From contig NZ_JAEUOI010000156.1 of the NCBI RefSeq assembly GCF_016790145.1, positions 1 through 36,112 on the forward strand: a stretch of DNA of 36,112 nt. Reading direction: 5' to 3'. Position 1 is the stretch's first letter, and every line of letters begins with the position of its first letter. The position numbers and the translations under genes are program-made. Of the stretch, positions 22,148-30,504 are shown piece by piece. The notes below the pieces were generated by a model, which made no database searches, was not told the origin of the DNA, and saw only the letters and a program-made list of their open reading frames with translations. The DNA comes from Propionivibrio sp. Lineage in GTDB: Bacteria > Pseudomonadota > Gammaproteobacteria > Burkholderiales > Rhodocyclaceae.

Positions 22148-23332
22148 CTAGTGGGCCAACTGGGCGTTTTCCCCCGGCAATACCGGGGTTTCTTCCCTCG
22201 GCAACACCGGGAAACGACGGGTGATGATGATGTAACCGAGCACATTGGCGGCGAAAATGCCGAGCGTAACTAGCATTTCCGGCACTGACGGGAAGTAGCT
22301 CCAGCCCGGCCCGGTGTCGAAGGCGATCAGGAAACCGTTCAGTCGCAGCATGATTCCGCCGAGCATCACCGCCAGACCCGCCACGAACAGCCGCGCCGGA
22401 TTACGCCGTGCCTCGACCGTGCCGATGAGCAGGAAAGGTGCAATGAAGCAGGCGTTCTCGATCCAGAAAGTCAGTGCGGCGGCGTTGAGCTGGAAGGCGT
22501 AGCCAAGTACACCACGCACCAGCAGGTCGGTAAAGCGCACCACCAGATACAAGGCCATGATGCCGAGCATGACCCTAGCCATTGGATTGAGCAGCGGCAC
22601 CTCGATTTGCCTGCGGTAAGCCGATGCGGCAACGCAGGACTCGAAGAGGATGACGCCGTAGCCGAGCGTGATCGCCGAGAGCAGGTAGATCAAGGGCTGC
22701 ATCGGAGTCTGCCAGAGCGGATGAACCTGGCCGCCCATGACCACCAGCATCGTTCCCAGCGAAGCCTGGTGCATCATCGGTAGGACGATACCGAGGGCGA
22801 TGAAGAAGAACAGCACCTTGTTGAGTTTCTTGCGCGTTTCACGCAGACCCATTTTCTCCAGGAAAACTGGCGAGAACTCGATCCACATGACGATGATGTA
22901 CAGGGTGATGCAGGCCGCGACTTCGAACATCACCGAGTGGACGTTGAAGTAGCCCGGCCAGAAAATATGCCAGAAGTTCCACCAGCGCCCAAGATCGACG
23001 GTGATGGCGGCACCCGCCAACGTATAGCCGAAAAGACTGCTGAGCAGTGCCGGGCGCACCAGCGGATGGTACTTGCCCTTGTTGAAAATATAGACCAGCA
23101 GTGCCATGCAGAAGCCGCCGCAGGCGAGCGCCGAACCGATGAAGACGTCGACCACCACCCAGATGCCCCAGGAATAACCATCGTTGACGTTGGTCGTCGA
23201 GGCCAGACCAAAAAACATGCGGATCAGAATGATTGTTGCCATGACGGCAATCAGCACGCCACAGGTAAATGTGGTGGTATTTAGCAGGCTGCCGCCGACC
23301 GGCGCCGGTACGGTATGTTGATCTGTGCTCAT
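22148..23332 (-). CDS. hybB: Hydrogenase membrane subunit HybB (NrfD/PsrC family)
   Basis: This 394-residue integral membrane protein has about ten hydrophobic segments. It anchors the enzyme and passes electrons from HybA to quinone without heme. NrfD-family features include VVDVFIGSALACGGFCMALL, LGRWWNFWHIFWPGYFN and MHQASLGTMLVVMGG. Its start overlaps the hybA stop by four bases. Use of this subunit instead of a HupC-type cytochrome b is a key reason to call the enzyme Hyd-2-like. Confidence 0.95.
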   Translation of the reverse strand: MSTDQHTVPAPVGGSLLNTTTFTCGVLIAVMATIILIRMFFGLASTTNVNDGYSWGIWVVVDVFIGSALACGGFCMALLVYIFNKGKYHPLVRPALLSSLFGYTLAGAAITVDLGRWWNFWHIFWPGYFNVHSVMFEVAACITLYIIVMWIEFSPVFLEKMGLRETRKKLNKVLFFFIALGIVLPMMHQASLGTMLVVMGGQVHPLWQTPMQPLIYLLSAITLGYGVILFESCVAASAYRRQIEVPLLNPMARVMLGIMALYLVVRFTDLLVRGVLGYAFQLNAAALTFWIENACFIAPFLLIGTVEARRNPARLFVAGLAVMLGGIMLRLNGFLIAFDTGPGWSYFPSVPEMLVTLGIFAANVLGYIIITRRFPVLPREETPVLPGENAQLAH

Positions 23333-24324
23333 GATCGATCCTTCCCTGGCTTGTCCGCCGGTTCATCGTCGTCATGATGAACGTTGCGTTTGGCCACATA
23401 GGTCATTCCGGCGAGCACGGCAAAGGGCATGATCAGCCCGCCGTAAAGTGCATTCTGGATGTTTTCGGACGTCGCCGCTGCGGCTTCAGGCTTCAGATCG
23501 GGCATGCCGACCTTGGCGAAGGTCACCGCCGAAAGCTTCAGAACCTGGGTGCCACCGTATTCGGTCTCGCCATACACATGCTGGAGATAATTGCCGACCG
23601 GCCCCTCGTAGCTCTGATCTGGTCCGCCGAGCTTTCCGCGCGGATAGACGGTCATGCTCCCCGGCGCCAGCGCGATGCGTCGCTTGGCTTCGGCGAGCAG
23701 ATCGGAGGTTCTGCCATACAGCGTGGCGCCAGTCGGGCAGACTTCGGCGCAGGCCGAATAATGCCCGTCCTCGTAGCGATGGCGACACAACTCGCACTTG
23801 CCGATCTTGCCGGTCGGCGAGTCATACTGATACTTGGGAATGCCGAAGGGACAGGCGACGACGCAATAGCGGCAGCCGACGCAGGCATCGGGGTCGTAGG
23901 ACACAATGCCGGTGACCGGATCCTTGACCATCGCCGTGACCGGGCAGGCCGAGACACACGAGGGATCGGCGCAATGCATGCAAGAGGTCTTCATGAAGGC
24001 AAAGCCGTTGACTTCGGCGTCCTTCGTTTCCATCGTGCCGTTGCGGTACATCTTGATAATGTTGAAGGTATACCCCGAAGTATCGAGCGGCGTATCCCAC
24101 AGATGATCGTCGGTGGAAAACACCGGCGGATTGTCGTTCGCCGCCTTGCAGGCGGATACACAGGCCTTGCAGCCAACGCACAAGGTGGCGTCATAGAGCA
24201 AGCCAAGCGCCTCGGGAGGACGCGATCGCGTTTCCCGCGCACACACGGGCGGAGCAATCGCGGCACCGGTCACTGCGGCACCGCTGGCGAGAGCGCCTTT
24301 CAGGAAATTTCGCCGGGTTGTCAT
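23329..24324 (-). CDS. hybA: Periplasmic iron-sulfur subunit HybA
   Basis: This 331-residue ferredoxin-type subunit has a Tat signal (TTRRNFLKGALASG). Four cysteine groups bind [4Fe-4S] clusters: CVGCKACVSACKAAN, CMHCADPSCVSACP, CVGCRYCVVACPFG and CELC...CAEVCP. A C-terminal hydrophobic segment (LYGGLIMPFAVLAGMTYV) anchors it to the membrane. It links HybO to HybB. The gap to hybO is 2 bp and it overlaps hybB, so the genes are co-translated. Length and motifs are normal. Confidence 0.96.
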   Translation of the reverse strand: MTTRRNFLKGALASGAAVTGAAIAPPVCARETRSRPPEALGLLYDATLCVGCKACVSACKAANDNPPVFSTDDHLWDTPLDTSGYTFNIIKMYRNGTMETKDAEVNGFAFMKTSCMHCADPSCVSACPVTAMVKDPVTGIVSYDPDACVGCRYCVVACPFGIPKYQYDSPTGKIGKCELCRHRYEDGHYSACAEVCPTGATLYGRTSDLLAEAKRRIALAPGSMTVYPRGKLGGPDQSYEGPVGNYLQHVYGETEYGGTQVLKLSAVTFAKVGMPDLKPEAAAATSENIQNALYGGLIMPFAVLAGMTYVAKRNVHHDDDEPADKPGKDRS

Positions 24325-24326
24325 GA

Positions 24327-25508
24327 TTACATCCCCTCCTTCTCTTTCGCCTTGCTGGCTTCCTTGGCGCGCTGGGCCTCCTCGGCCGCGTGCGACAAAC
24401 CCAGGTTACGGGTGAGCATTGCCGCCGCTCCCGCTGCCGCCGCCGCGAGGGCAGTCAGCGCTGCGGCCGAAGCGAAGGTTGCGCCCTGGCCCTGCTCTTC
24501 GACAATACGCGGGTATTGCAAGGGCGGTGCGACATTGAGCATCCTGGCGACCTGATGGATCGGCTTGGTGAAACCCACCCCCTTCTCCGTACATCCGATG
24601 CACGGATGTCCACAGCCCACCGGCCAGTTATTCTCCCCGGCATCGCCAAAACCCAGCGTCGGACAATTGGCGTAGGTTTCCGGCCCCTTGCAACCGAGCT
24701 TGTAGAGACAGTAACCCTGGCGATGTCCCGAATCGCCGAACTCCATGGCAAAGCGACCGGCATCGAAGTGTGCCCGGCGCTCGCAGTTTTCATGAATCAG
24801 GCGAGAATAGGCAAACTTTGGACGTCCCAGCTTATCGACGTCGGGAAGTTTGCCGAAAGTCAGAAAATGGACGACGCTGGCGAGAAAGTTGTAGGGATTC
24901 GGCGGACAGCCGGGAATCGTCACCACCGGTTTGCCAAGTACTTCACCCAGGCCGGTCGAGCCGGAGGGATTGGGGCCGGTTGACGGCATGCCACCCCATG
25001 AGGCGCAGGATCCAATGGCAATCACTGCCGCCGCATCCACCGCGCATTCCTTGACCATATCGATCGCCGTTTGCCCGCCAATCTTGCAATAAATACCATT
25101 TTCCTTGACCGGGATGGCGCCTTCGACGACCAGGACATACTTGCCCTTGTTGGCTTTCATGGCGTCCTTGCGTGCGGCCTCGGCCTGGTGGCCGGCGGCG
25201 GCCATCAGGGTCTCGTGGTAGTCAAGAGAAATGACATCCAGGATCAGCTTCTCCAGAGTGGGGTGCTCGGCGCGCAGAAGCGACTCGGAGCATCCTGTAC
25301 ATTCCTGGAAGTGCAGCCAGATGACCGACGGGCGTTTGGCATTTTCTATCGCTTTGGCGATCGCCGCCTCGGCGCCGCTTGGTAAACCCATCGCAACCGC
25401 CAGCGTCGAGCAAAACTGAAGAAAATCGCGGCGCGACATGTCAAGGCGCTGTACGACGTCGTGCAAGGTCTTGCGCTCCAGATCAAAAATTTCATTCAGA
25501 TCGCCCAT
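24327..25508 (-). CDS. hybO: Uptake [NiFe] hydrogenase small subunit HybO
   Basis: This 393-residue subunit carries three iron-sulfur clusters. A Tat signal (MSRRDFLQFCSTLAVAMG) begins at residue 24. The proximal cluster motif is ECTGCSES and GSCASWGG, so Gly stands where O2-tolerant membrane-bound enzymes have the two additional cysteines. ISGC-type and distal-cluster motifs follow (HENCERRAHFD, GYCLYKLGCKG, CGHPCIGCTE). A C-terminal alanine-rich helix and charged tail end the protein. AGGAGG precedes ATG 25508. The sigma54 promoter lies about 55 nt upstream. It is the first gene of the structural operon. Confidence 0.96.
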   Translation of the reverse strand: MGDLNEIFDLERKTLHDVVQRLDMSRRDFLQFCSTLAVAMGLPSGAEAAIAKAIENAKRPSVIWLHFQECTGCSESLLRAEHPTLEKLILDVISLDYHETLMAAAGHQAEAARKDAMKANKGKYVLVVEGAIPVKENGIYCKIGGQTAIDMVKECAVDAAAVIAIGSCASWGGMPSTGPNPSGSTGLGEVLGKPVVTIPGCPPNPYNFLASVVHFLTFGKLPDVDKLGRPKFAYSRLIHENCERRAHFDAGRFAMEFGDSGHRQGYCLYKLGCKGPETYANCPTLGFGDAGENNWPVGCGHPCIGCTEKGVGFTKPIHQVARMLNVAPPLQYPRIVEEQGQGATFASAAALTALAAAAAGAAAMLTRNLGLSHAAEEAQRAKEASKAKEKEGM

Positions 25509-25561
25509 CGCTTGTCTCCTCCTGGTGTCTGGCCGCGTCCGGACCGAATGGGAGTAAGCAG

Positions 25562-25577
25562 TGCAAGTCGCGTGCCA
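25562..25577 (-). promoter_or_regulatory. Consensus sigma54 (-24/-12) promoter of the hyb operon
   Basis: On the minus strand the sequence is TGGCACGCGACTTGCA, a complete match to TGGCACG-N4-TTGCW with the correct GG-to-GC spacing. Transcription should start near 25551, about 43 nt before the hybO ATG. HoxA/HupR in this window is the expected sigma54 activator. The only upstream dyad I noticed is TTGC-N6-GCAA at 25625-25638; its use by HoxA is inference. Confidence 0.88.
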
Positions 25578-25768
25578 CCCCGGACGATGATTTTCAATTC
25601 CGCCAATTCAATGACTTAGCTGTGTTGCGGCGCAGCAATGAGAGCAAAAATCGATTATCTTGTAACCATCTGACTAACCAGTTTTCAATCCGGCTTGAGT
25701 ACCATCCGATGTAAAAATATATCGTTTCACTGTTTCATCATCCGAAGCACCGCGTCTGAATTGAACTT

Positions 25769-25795
25769 GTATGATATATTTCAAAAAAATCATAG
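25769..25795. promoter_or_regulatory. NikR-like dyad before the nickel transporter
   Basis: GTATGA (25769-25774), 15 bp, then TCATAG (25790-25795). The E. coli NikR box is GTATGA-N16-TCATAC, so this is one base short in spacing with one mismatch in the last position. As a dyad it is TATGAT-N13-ATCATA. It lies 35 bp before the transporter start codon. No nikR gene is in the window. Confidence 0.4.
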
Positions 25796-25829
25796 GCTCG
25801 TAATTCGAACCCCACCTGAGGTGCCGCTC

Positions 25830-26648
25830 ATGGATTTGCCCAACGACTGGTTTACTCTTCTCGCCCTGGTATTTGTCTTTGGCGCCAAACACGGGCTCGA
25901 CGCCGACCACTTGGCGACCATCGATGGGCTGACCCGTTACAACCTGCGGCAGGCGCCGTCTCGGGCGCGCTGGTGCGGGTCGCTGTTCTCTCTGGGCCAT
26001 GGTGCCGTGGTGATGATCATTGCGCTCGGCGTCGGCGTCGCTTCGACCCAGTGGCAGGTACCGGAGTGGATGGAAAATGTCGGCACCTGGATCTCCATCG
26101 TCTTTCTCACGCTGCTTGGTCTGCTCAATCTGCGGGCGGTACTACTGACCGCGCCGGATGCCGTGGTGTCCCCGGTAGGTCTCAAGGCCGGGTTGCTCAC
26201 GCGCTTGCAGTCGGCATCGCATCCATTGGCGATTGCCGCAGTCGGCGCCCTCTTCGCCCTGTCGTTTGACACCATGAGCCAGGCCGCGCTATTTGCCGTC
26301 ACGGCAACTCAGCACGGCGGCATTGCCCATGCCCTGATCCTCGGGCTGGCCTTCACCGGTGGCATGCTGGTAATGGATGGCATCAATGGCTTGTGGATTG
26401 CCCGCCTGCTGCGTCGCGCCGATCAACGTGCCCGCATGGCCTCGCGGGTGATGGGCCTGCTGGTTGCCCTGATCAGCCTCTCGGTGGCGGCATTTGGCCT
26501 AGCGCGCTGGTTGCACTCCGACGTCGCCGTCTGGTACGAAGGCAAGGAACTCGGGCTCGGCATCGGCGTAATCGTGTTGCTGGCCCTTGCTTTCATTGCC
26601 ACCCAGGGACTCACCCGCCCACCGCTCGCAACCAACAGCGCACGCTGA
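25830..26648 (+). CDS. Nickel/cobalt transporter, HoxN/NicO-like
   Basis: This 272-residue inner-membrane protein has about six to eight hydrophobic segments. Near the N-terminus, AKHGLDADHLATIDGLTRYN contains the HX4DH-type metal-binding motif of the NiCoT/HoxN superfamily (HGLDADH). A second conserved segment is GALFALSFDTMSQAALFAV. It is expected to import nickel for the hydrogenases. The start at 25830 is chosen because hydrophobic family sequence begins there; the frame runs back to 25695 through the AT-rich regulatory region. It is divergent from hybO. The choice between nickel and cobalt is inferred from context. Confidence 0.85.
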   Translation: MDLPNDWFTLLALVFVFGAKHGLDADHLATIDGLTRYNLRQAPSRARWCGSLFSLGHGAVVMIIALGVGVASTQWQVPEWMENVGTWISIVFLTLLGLLNLRAVLLTAPDAVVSPVGLKAGLLTRLQSASHPLAIAAVGALFALSFDTMSQAALFAVTATQHGGIAHALILGLAFTGGMLVMDGINGLWIARLLRRADQRARMASRVMGLLVALISLSVAAFGLARWLHSDVAVWYEGKELGLGIGVIVLLALAFIATQGLTRPPLATNSAR

Positions 26649-26652
26649 AAAC

Positions 26653-26695
26653 CGGATATTCCAGGCGTTGTCGACCCCCCAGAGTCGACTATCCG
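26653..26695 (+). terminator. Hairpin after the nickel transporter gene
   Basis: CGGATA (26653-26658) pairs with TATCCG (26690-26695), and inside it GTCGAC (26670-26675) pairs with GTCGAC (26684-26689), with an 11-base bulge on the 5' side. Only a weak T-rich stretch follows. It begins 5 bp after the stop codon, so transcription termination is plausible. Confidence 0.45.
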
Positions 26696-26839
26696 CTTTC
26701 GCATCCCCCTTGAAAATGCAGGTATTCAGGTCGCTGCATGGATGAAATATTCTCATGCATCGAGTGAGATTTTATCGTTTGCCGCAACTCCATCGACTAA
26801 TTACATTAAAGCCGGATAAACAAGTTGAAGGAGAATGAA

Positions 26840-26986
26840 ATGGGAACGGAAATCTCGGTACTTGGCGCTGGTTTTGCTATCGTGTTTATGGTTTCGTGCC
26901 TGGCCTCACCCGCCATCGGTCTGGTTGTTGATTGGGTCGCACGCCATCGGAAACATCTGCCCGAGGTCTATCATTCAGGGATCTAG
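26840..26986 (+). CDS. Small single-span membrane protein, 48 residues
   Basis: The protein is MGTEISVLGAGFAIVFMVSC, then LASPAIGLVVDWVARHRK and HLPEVYHSGI. One membrane helix (about residues 6-30) is followed by a short basic, His-containing tail. AAGGAG at 26828-26833 lies 6 nt before the ATG, which is why I prefer this frame to the one starting at ATG 26835. A possible promoter (TTGCCG-N17-TACATT, 26779-26807) precedes it. It lies in the gap between the transporter and lolD. I do not recognise the family. Its three His could suggest metal handling, but this is speculation. Confidence 0.5.
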   Translation: MGTEISVLGAGFAIVFMVSCLASPAIGLVVDWVARHRKHLPEVYHSGI

Positions 26987-27142
26987 CCTGATTTGCTTGG
27001 CAGGTTTCAAGGCCCTCGCACTCCAGGGGCGTAGCAAGAGACAAATCACCGCTACTGGCGAGGAGTCAGGTTTTTATCTGAAGCCCCGATTGGAATAGCG
27101 GTGTGCTTGGCCCCCGCTGATATCAGCACGCTGAGTGTCCGC

Positions 27143-27856
27143 TCATTCGGCGCTCCCCAGGAAAGACCCGTCGCGCAGCGTCAATATCCGGTCTGCGCGC
27201 CCGGCCAGTCCCGGATCGTGAGTGACGATCACGAAACTCGTCTGCCGCGAGCGATTGAGCGCCAGCATTAACTCGAACACACCCTCGGCGGTTTGCCGGT
27301 CAAGGTTGCCGGTCGGTTCGTCGGCCAAAACACAGGCCGGCTCGGTAACCAGCGCTCGGGCAATTGCCGCCCTTTGCCGTTCGCCGCCGGAAAGTTCCGA
27401 TGGCGTATGATCGAGCCGGTGCGATAGTCCGACATCTGCAAGCACCGCCGCCGCACGTTGCTCGGCCTCGGCTTTCGGCAGACGCCGGATGATCAAGGGC
27501 ATGGCGACGTTTTCAAGTGCCGTGAATTCAGGCAGCAAATGGTGAAATTGATAGACGAATCCAAGATGTCGGTTGCGCATGACACCACGTTCGGCGTCGC
27601 TGATCTGTGAAAGATCGCGCCCCATCAACTGGATTTTGCCGGCGCTGGCGGAGTCCAGTCCGCCGAGCAGATGCAGCAGGGTACTCTTGCCCGAACCTGA
27701 GGCTCCGACCACCGCGACCCGCTCGCCGGCCACGATCTGCAGATCGACACCGGTCAGCACCGGCACTTCGGCACCCTCGCCGGTGCCCTGCCGGTAAATT
27801 TTCTTCAGTCCCTGACAGGCCAGCACGACTGGCCTGGAGTCGCACGCATCATTCAT
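27143..27856 (-). CDS. lolD: Lipoprotein-releasing ABC transporter ATPase LolD
   Basis: This 237-residue ATPase powers release of outer-membrane lipoproteins from the inner membrane. Walker A is [10 protein letters not shown], the signature is [15 protein letters not shown], Walker B is [12 protein letters not shown], and the H-loop is VIVTHD. The start at 27856 ([19 protein letters not shown]) overlaps the 3' end of lolC by 8 bp. The longer frame to 28057 is lolC sequence in another frame. The 156-bp stretch 26987-27142 downstream holds no gene. Confidence 0.94.
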   Translation of the reverse strand: MNDACDSRPVVLACQGLKKIYRQGTGEGAEVPVLTGVDLQIVAGERVAVVGASGSGKSTLLHLLGGLDSASAGKIQLMGRDLSQISDAERGVMRNRHLGFVYQFHHLLPEFTALENVAMPLIIRRLPKAEAEQRAAAVLADVGLSHRLDHTPSELSGGERQRAAIARALVTEPACVLADEPTGNLDRQTAEGVFELMLALNRSRQTSFVIVTHDPGLAGRADRILTLRDGSFLGSAE

Positions 27857-29096
27857 AGCGCAGCGCCTCCGCCGGATTGACTCGCGAGGCACGCCAGCTC
27901 GGATAAATCGTCGCCACCAGCGAAAGCACGAAGGACACACTGGTGATCGTAGTAACGTCTTTCCACTGCAATTCGGACGGCAGGTTGGAGATGTAATAGA
28001 CCTCCTTGGACATGAACTGCGTACCGAGCAGACGCTCAATGAAGGGCACAACGACATCGATATTGAGCGCCAGCGTCACGCCGCCGGCAATGCCGAGGCC
28101 AAGGCCGATGAAGCCGATCAGCGCACCCTGCACCATGAAGATGGCCATGATGCTGCCCGGACTGGCCCCGAGTGTGCGCAGGATGGCGATGTCGGCCTGC
28201 TTGTCGGTGACCGCCATGACCAGTGTCGACACAATGTTGAAGGCGGCGACGGCAACGATCAGCGAGAGGATGATGAACATCATGTTCTTCTCGATCTGCA
28301 CGGCGCGAAAAAAGTTGGCGTGACTTTTGGTCCAGTCGCTGATGTAGGCGGCGGTATCCAGACGGTTGGCCAATTGTCGGGCAAGGGCCGGGGCCTTGAA
28401 CAGGTCGTCAAGTTTGAGGCGCACGCCGGAGACGCGGTCTTCCATGCGGTACAGTCGTTGCGCATCTTCCATGCGGATCAGCGCCAGCCCGCTGTCGTAC
28501 TCGAACATCCCGACCTCGAACAGACCGCTGACGGTAAAGGTTTTCAGGCGCGGGATGACGCCGGCCGGCGTCACCACGCCTTGCGGCGCGATGACCGTTA
28601 CCTTGTCGCCGACGAAAATACCGAGCGCACGCGCCAGTTCGCTACCGAGAACGATATTGAAGGAATCCGGTGCCAGTGAATCGAGACTGCCTTCCTTCAT
28701 GTGCGTACGGAAATCGACGACCTTGTCTTCGAAATCGGGCAGGATACCGCGCACCATCGCACCGCGCACCGATTGCCCGAAAGACAGCATGCCCTGCGCC
28801 TGCACGAAGGGCGCTGCCGCCAGCACCCCCGGCTGCCTGGCGGCCTGCTCGGCGACATGCTGCCAGTCGGCCATCTCGCCGCTGGCACCGCTGATCTGTA
28901 CATGGGAGACGACGGCCAGAATACGCCCGCGCAGCTCGGTCTGGAAGCCATTCATCACCGAGAGGACGACGATCAGCGCCGCGACACCCAGCGCAATGCC
29001 GAGCATCGAGATCATTGAAATGAAGGATATAAAGTGGTTGCGCCGTTTGGCGCGCGTATAGCGCAGGCCGATCAGCAATTCGTAAGGTAGGGCCAT
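27849..29096 (-). CDS. lolC: Lipoprotein-releasing ABC transporter permease LolC/E
   Basis: This 415-residue permease has the typical LolC/LolE start ([40 protein letters not shown]). There is one N-terminal membrane helix, a large periplasmic MacB-like domain (about residues 45-270), and an FtsX-type region with three helices in the C-terminal third. Only one permease gene is present with lolD, an arrangement common in betaproteobacteria where a LolF-like homodimer may serve both roles. It could therefore be called lolF. It diverges from the phosphomutase-like gene. Confidence 0.92.
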   Translation of the reverse strand: MALPYELLIGLRYTRAKRRNHFISFISMISMLGIALGVAALIVVLSVMNGFQTELRGRILAVVSHVQISGASGEMADWQHVAEQAARQPGVLAAAPFVQAQGMLSFGQSVRGAMVRGILPDFEDKVVDFRTHMKEGSLDSLAPDSFNIVLGSELARALGIFVGDKVTVIAPQGVVTPAGVIPRLKTFTVSGLFEVGMFEYDSGLALIRMEDAQRLYRMEDRVSGVRLKLDDLFKAPALARQLANRLDTAAYISDWTKSHANFFRAVQIEKNMMFIILSLIVAVAAFNIVSTLVMAVTDKQADIAILRTLGASPGSIMAIFMVQGALIGFIGLGLGIAGGVTLALNIDVVVPFIERLLGTQFMSKEVYYISNLPSELQWKDVTTITSVSFVLSLVATIYPSWRASRVNPAEALRYE

Positions 29097-29430
29097 CAGT
29101 GGCAGATTCTATTCTTGTGGTTGGTAAAATCCAAGAAACCGCTTTCAACGCAGAGAGCGCAAAGGCGTAAAGGACGCAGAGAAACCAGAGTATCATCCAG
29201 GCGATTTCCCTGAACGCCCCATATGAAACGCGTTTGGGACGAAGGCAAGTCCAATCCTGCAAAGTTGCCATGGTACACTCATTCGCGACAGGTTTTGCCC
29301 GCCTGCCAAACTTGGTGCAAGCCGAGCAGCGACACAAGCAACTATTTCCTTTTCTCTCCGCGCGCTCTTCGTCTCTGCGCACTCTGCGTTAAACGCGTTT
29401 TACGGTTTAATCACCGTGCCTCGATAGCCC
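29097..29430. other. Divergent intergenic region between lolC and the phosphomutase-like gene
   Basis: No gene is seen in these 334 bp. Most of it is taken up by the palindromic element at 29131-29411. The promoters of both divergent genes must lie in or beside that element, but I cannot place them. Confidence 0.5.
29131..29411. repeat. MITE-like element with imperfect terminal inverted repeats
   Basis: The left end (about 29136-29183) reads AAACCG, a few bases, then AACGCAGAGAGCGCAAAGG and CGCAGAGAAA. The right end (about 29350-29411), read in reverse, gives AAACCG, a few bases, then AACGCAGAGTGCGCAGAG and further GAGAGAAAAGG. These are about 50-bp imperfect inverted repeats around a centre of roughly 165 bp. 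CGCAGAG-type repeats are common intergenic elements in proteobacteria. No transposase is present. Confidence 0.55.
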
Positions 29431-30498
29431 ATGCAAATTACCCTGCTCGTCCCCGAACTCATCTGGCCCGAACCTGATGACCGCGACACCCTGGAGGGTC
29501 TGGTCTGTCCGGCACTGAACACCTTGCTTGCCCGCAGCCGTCTCACACACCGCCCGCCACAATCGCTCGAAGCCACGTTGACCGACGCTTTCGGCCACCC
29601 GGAAGGCACGCCCTATGCGGCATTTCGTTTGCTCGGCGAGCTTGAAAAGCGAATTGATCCCGCCAATGACTACTGGATTGCTGCCGACCCCGTGCATCTG
29701 CGCTTTCATCAGGATCGCCTGATACTCGCCGACAGCGGCAGCTTTGGCATTTCACTTGAGGAAGCACGGGCACTTGCCGACGAGCTGAACACTCAGCTTT
29801 CCGATGTCGGCCGCTTCCATGTCGCTAGCGCCGAGCGCTGGTATCTGCAACTTGCCGAAAGCGCCGGTCTGGATGCCGCTGCGCTGTCCGGTTTTGACGT
29901 TCCGCCGCTTTCTGCCGTTGCCGGGCGCCGCATCGAACGACTACTGCCCGAAACAGCGCAGGCCAGTGAACTGCGCAAGCTGCTCAACGAAGCGCAGATG
30001 ATTCTGCACACCCACGCGATCAACCAGCAACGCGAGAACGAGGGGCGGTTGCCGATCAACAGCCTGTGGCTGTGGGGCGCCGGCAGCTTGCCGCCACGCA
30101 GCGCATCAAAGTTTGACGGAGTGTGGAGCAGCAACCCGCTGGCACGGGGCCTCGCCGGCGCTGCGGGTGTCCCGACGCATCCGCTGCCGCTCGACGCTGC
30201 GACCCTATTTGATCACGCCGCAGCGCGAAACAGCCCTCTTGTTGTACTCGACGACCTGCTCGGGCCGGCACAATACGAAAACGGCGAGGCCTACCGCGCA
30301 GGAATAACCGGGCTCGAATGCCGCTGGTTCGCACCACTGCGCACAGCGCTGGCCAGAGGCCGGATCGGGCAATTGCGTATCGAAGCTTCAACCGCCTACG
30401 CCACGCTGGCCTGGGAGAGCCGACGCCGCGACCAGTGGAAGCTGTGGCGCCGCCCACAGCCAATGGCCCTGCTGGCTAAAGAATTGGCCAAAGGATAG
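29431..30498 (+). CDS. Conserved protein, cofactor-independent phosphoglycerate mutase-like annotation
   Basis: This 355-residue cytoplasmic protein has no signal peptide or membrane segment. Its pattern (ITLLVPELIWPEPDD..., PANDYWIAADPVHLRFHQDR, LPINSLWLWGAGSLPP) matches a conserved betaproteobacterial family found just upstream of recJ. That family is often labelled a regulatory or phosphoglycerate-mutase-like protein of the alkaline phosphatase superfamily. I see no obvious metal-binding motif of a true mutase, so enzymatic activity is doubtful. It is 6 bp from recJ and most likely co-transcribed with it. Confidence 0.7.
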   Translation: MQITLLVPELIWPEPDDRDTLEGLVCPALNTLLARSRLTHRPPQSLEATLTDAFGHPEGTPYAAFRLLGELEKRIDPANDYWIAADPVHLRFHQDRLILADSGSFGISLEEARALADELNTQLSDVGRFHVASAERWYLQLAESAGLDAAALSGFDVPPLSAVAGRRIERLLPETAQASELRKLLNEAQMILHTHAINQQRENEGRLPINSLWLWGAGSLPPRSASKFDGVWSSNPLARGLAGAAGVPTHPLPLDAATLFDHAAARNSPLVVLDDLLGPAQYENGEAYRAGITGLECRWFAPLRTALARGRIGQLRIEASTAYATLAWESRRRDQWKLWRRPQPMALLAKELAKG

Positions 30499-30504
30499 TA
30501 TTAA

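Larger units (their letters stand above)
25509..25829. other. Divergent regulatory region between hybO and the nickel transporter gene
   Basis: This 321-bp region holds no gene. It contains the sigma54 promoter for hybO (25562-25577), a TTGC-N6-GCAA dyad at 25625-25638 that could serve an activator, an AT-rich middle part, and the NikR-like dyad at 25769-25795 before the transporter gene. Confidence 0.6.

Noticed and set aside
23374-24555. Long plus-strand open frame (393 codons) opposite hybA and hybO.
   Set aside because: hybA/hybO motifs are complete on the other strand; the plus-strand protein has no domain pattern.
27117-27128. Perfect palindrome GCTGATATCAGC after lolD.
   Set aside because: It has no loop and no T-run, so a terminator is unlikely. 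Twelve-base palindromes occur by chance at this scale.
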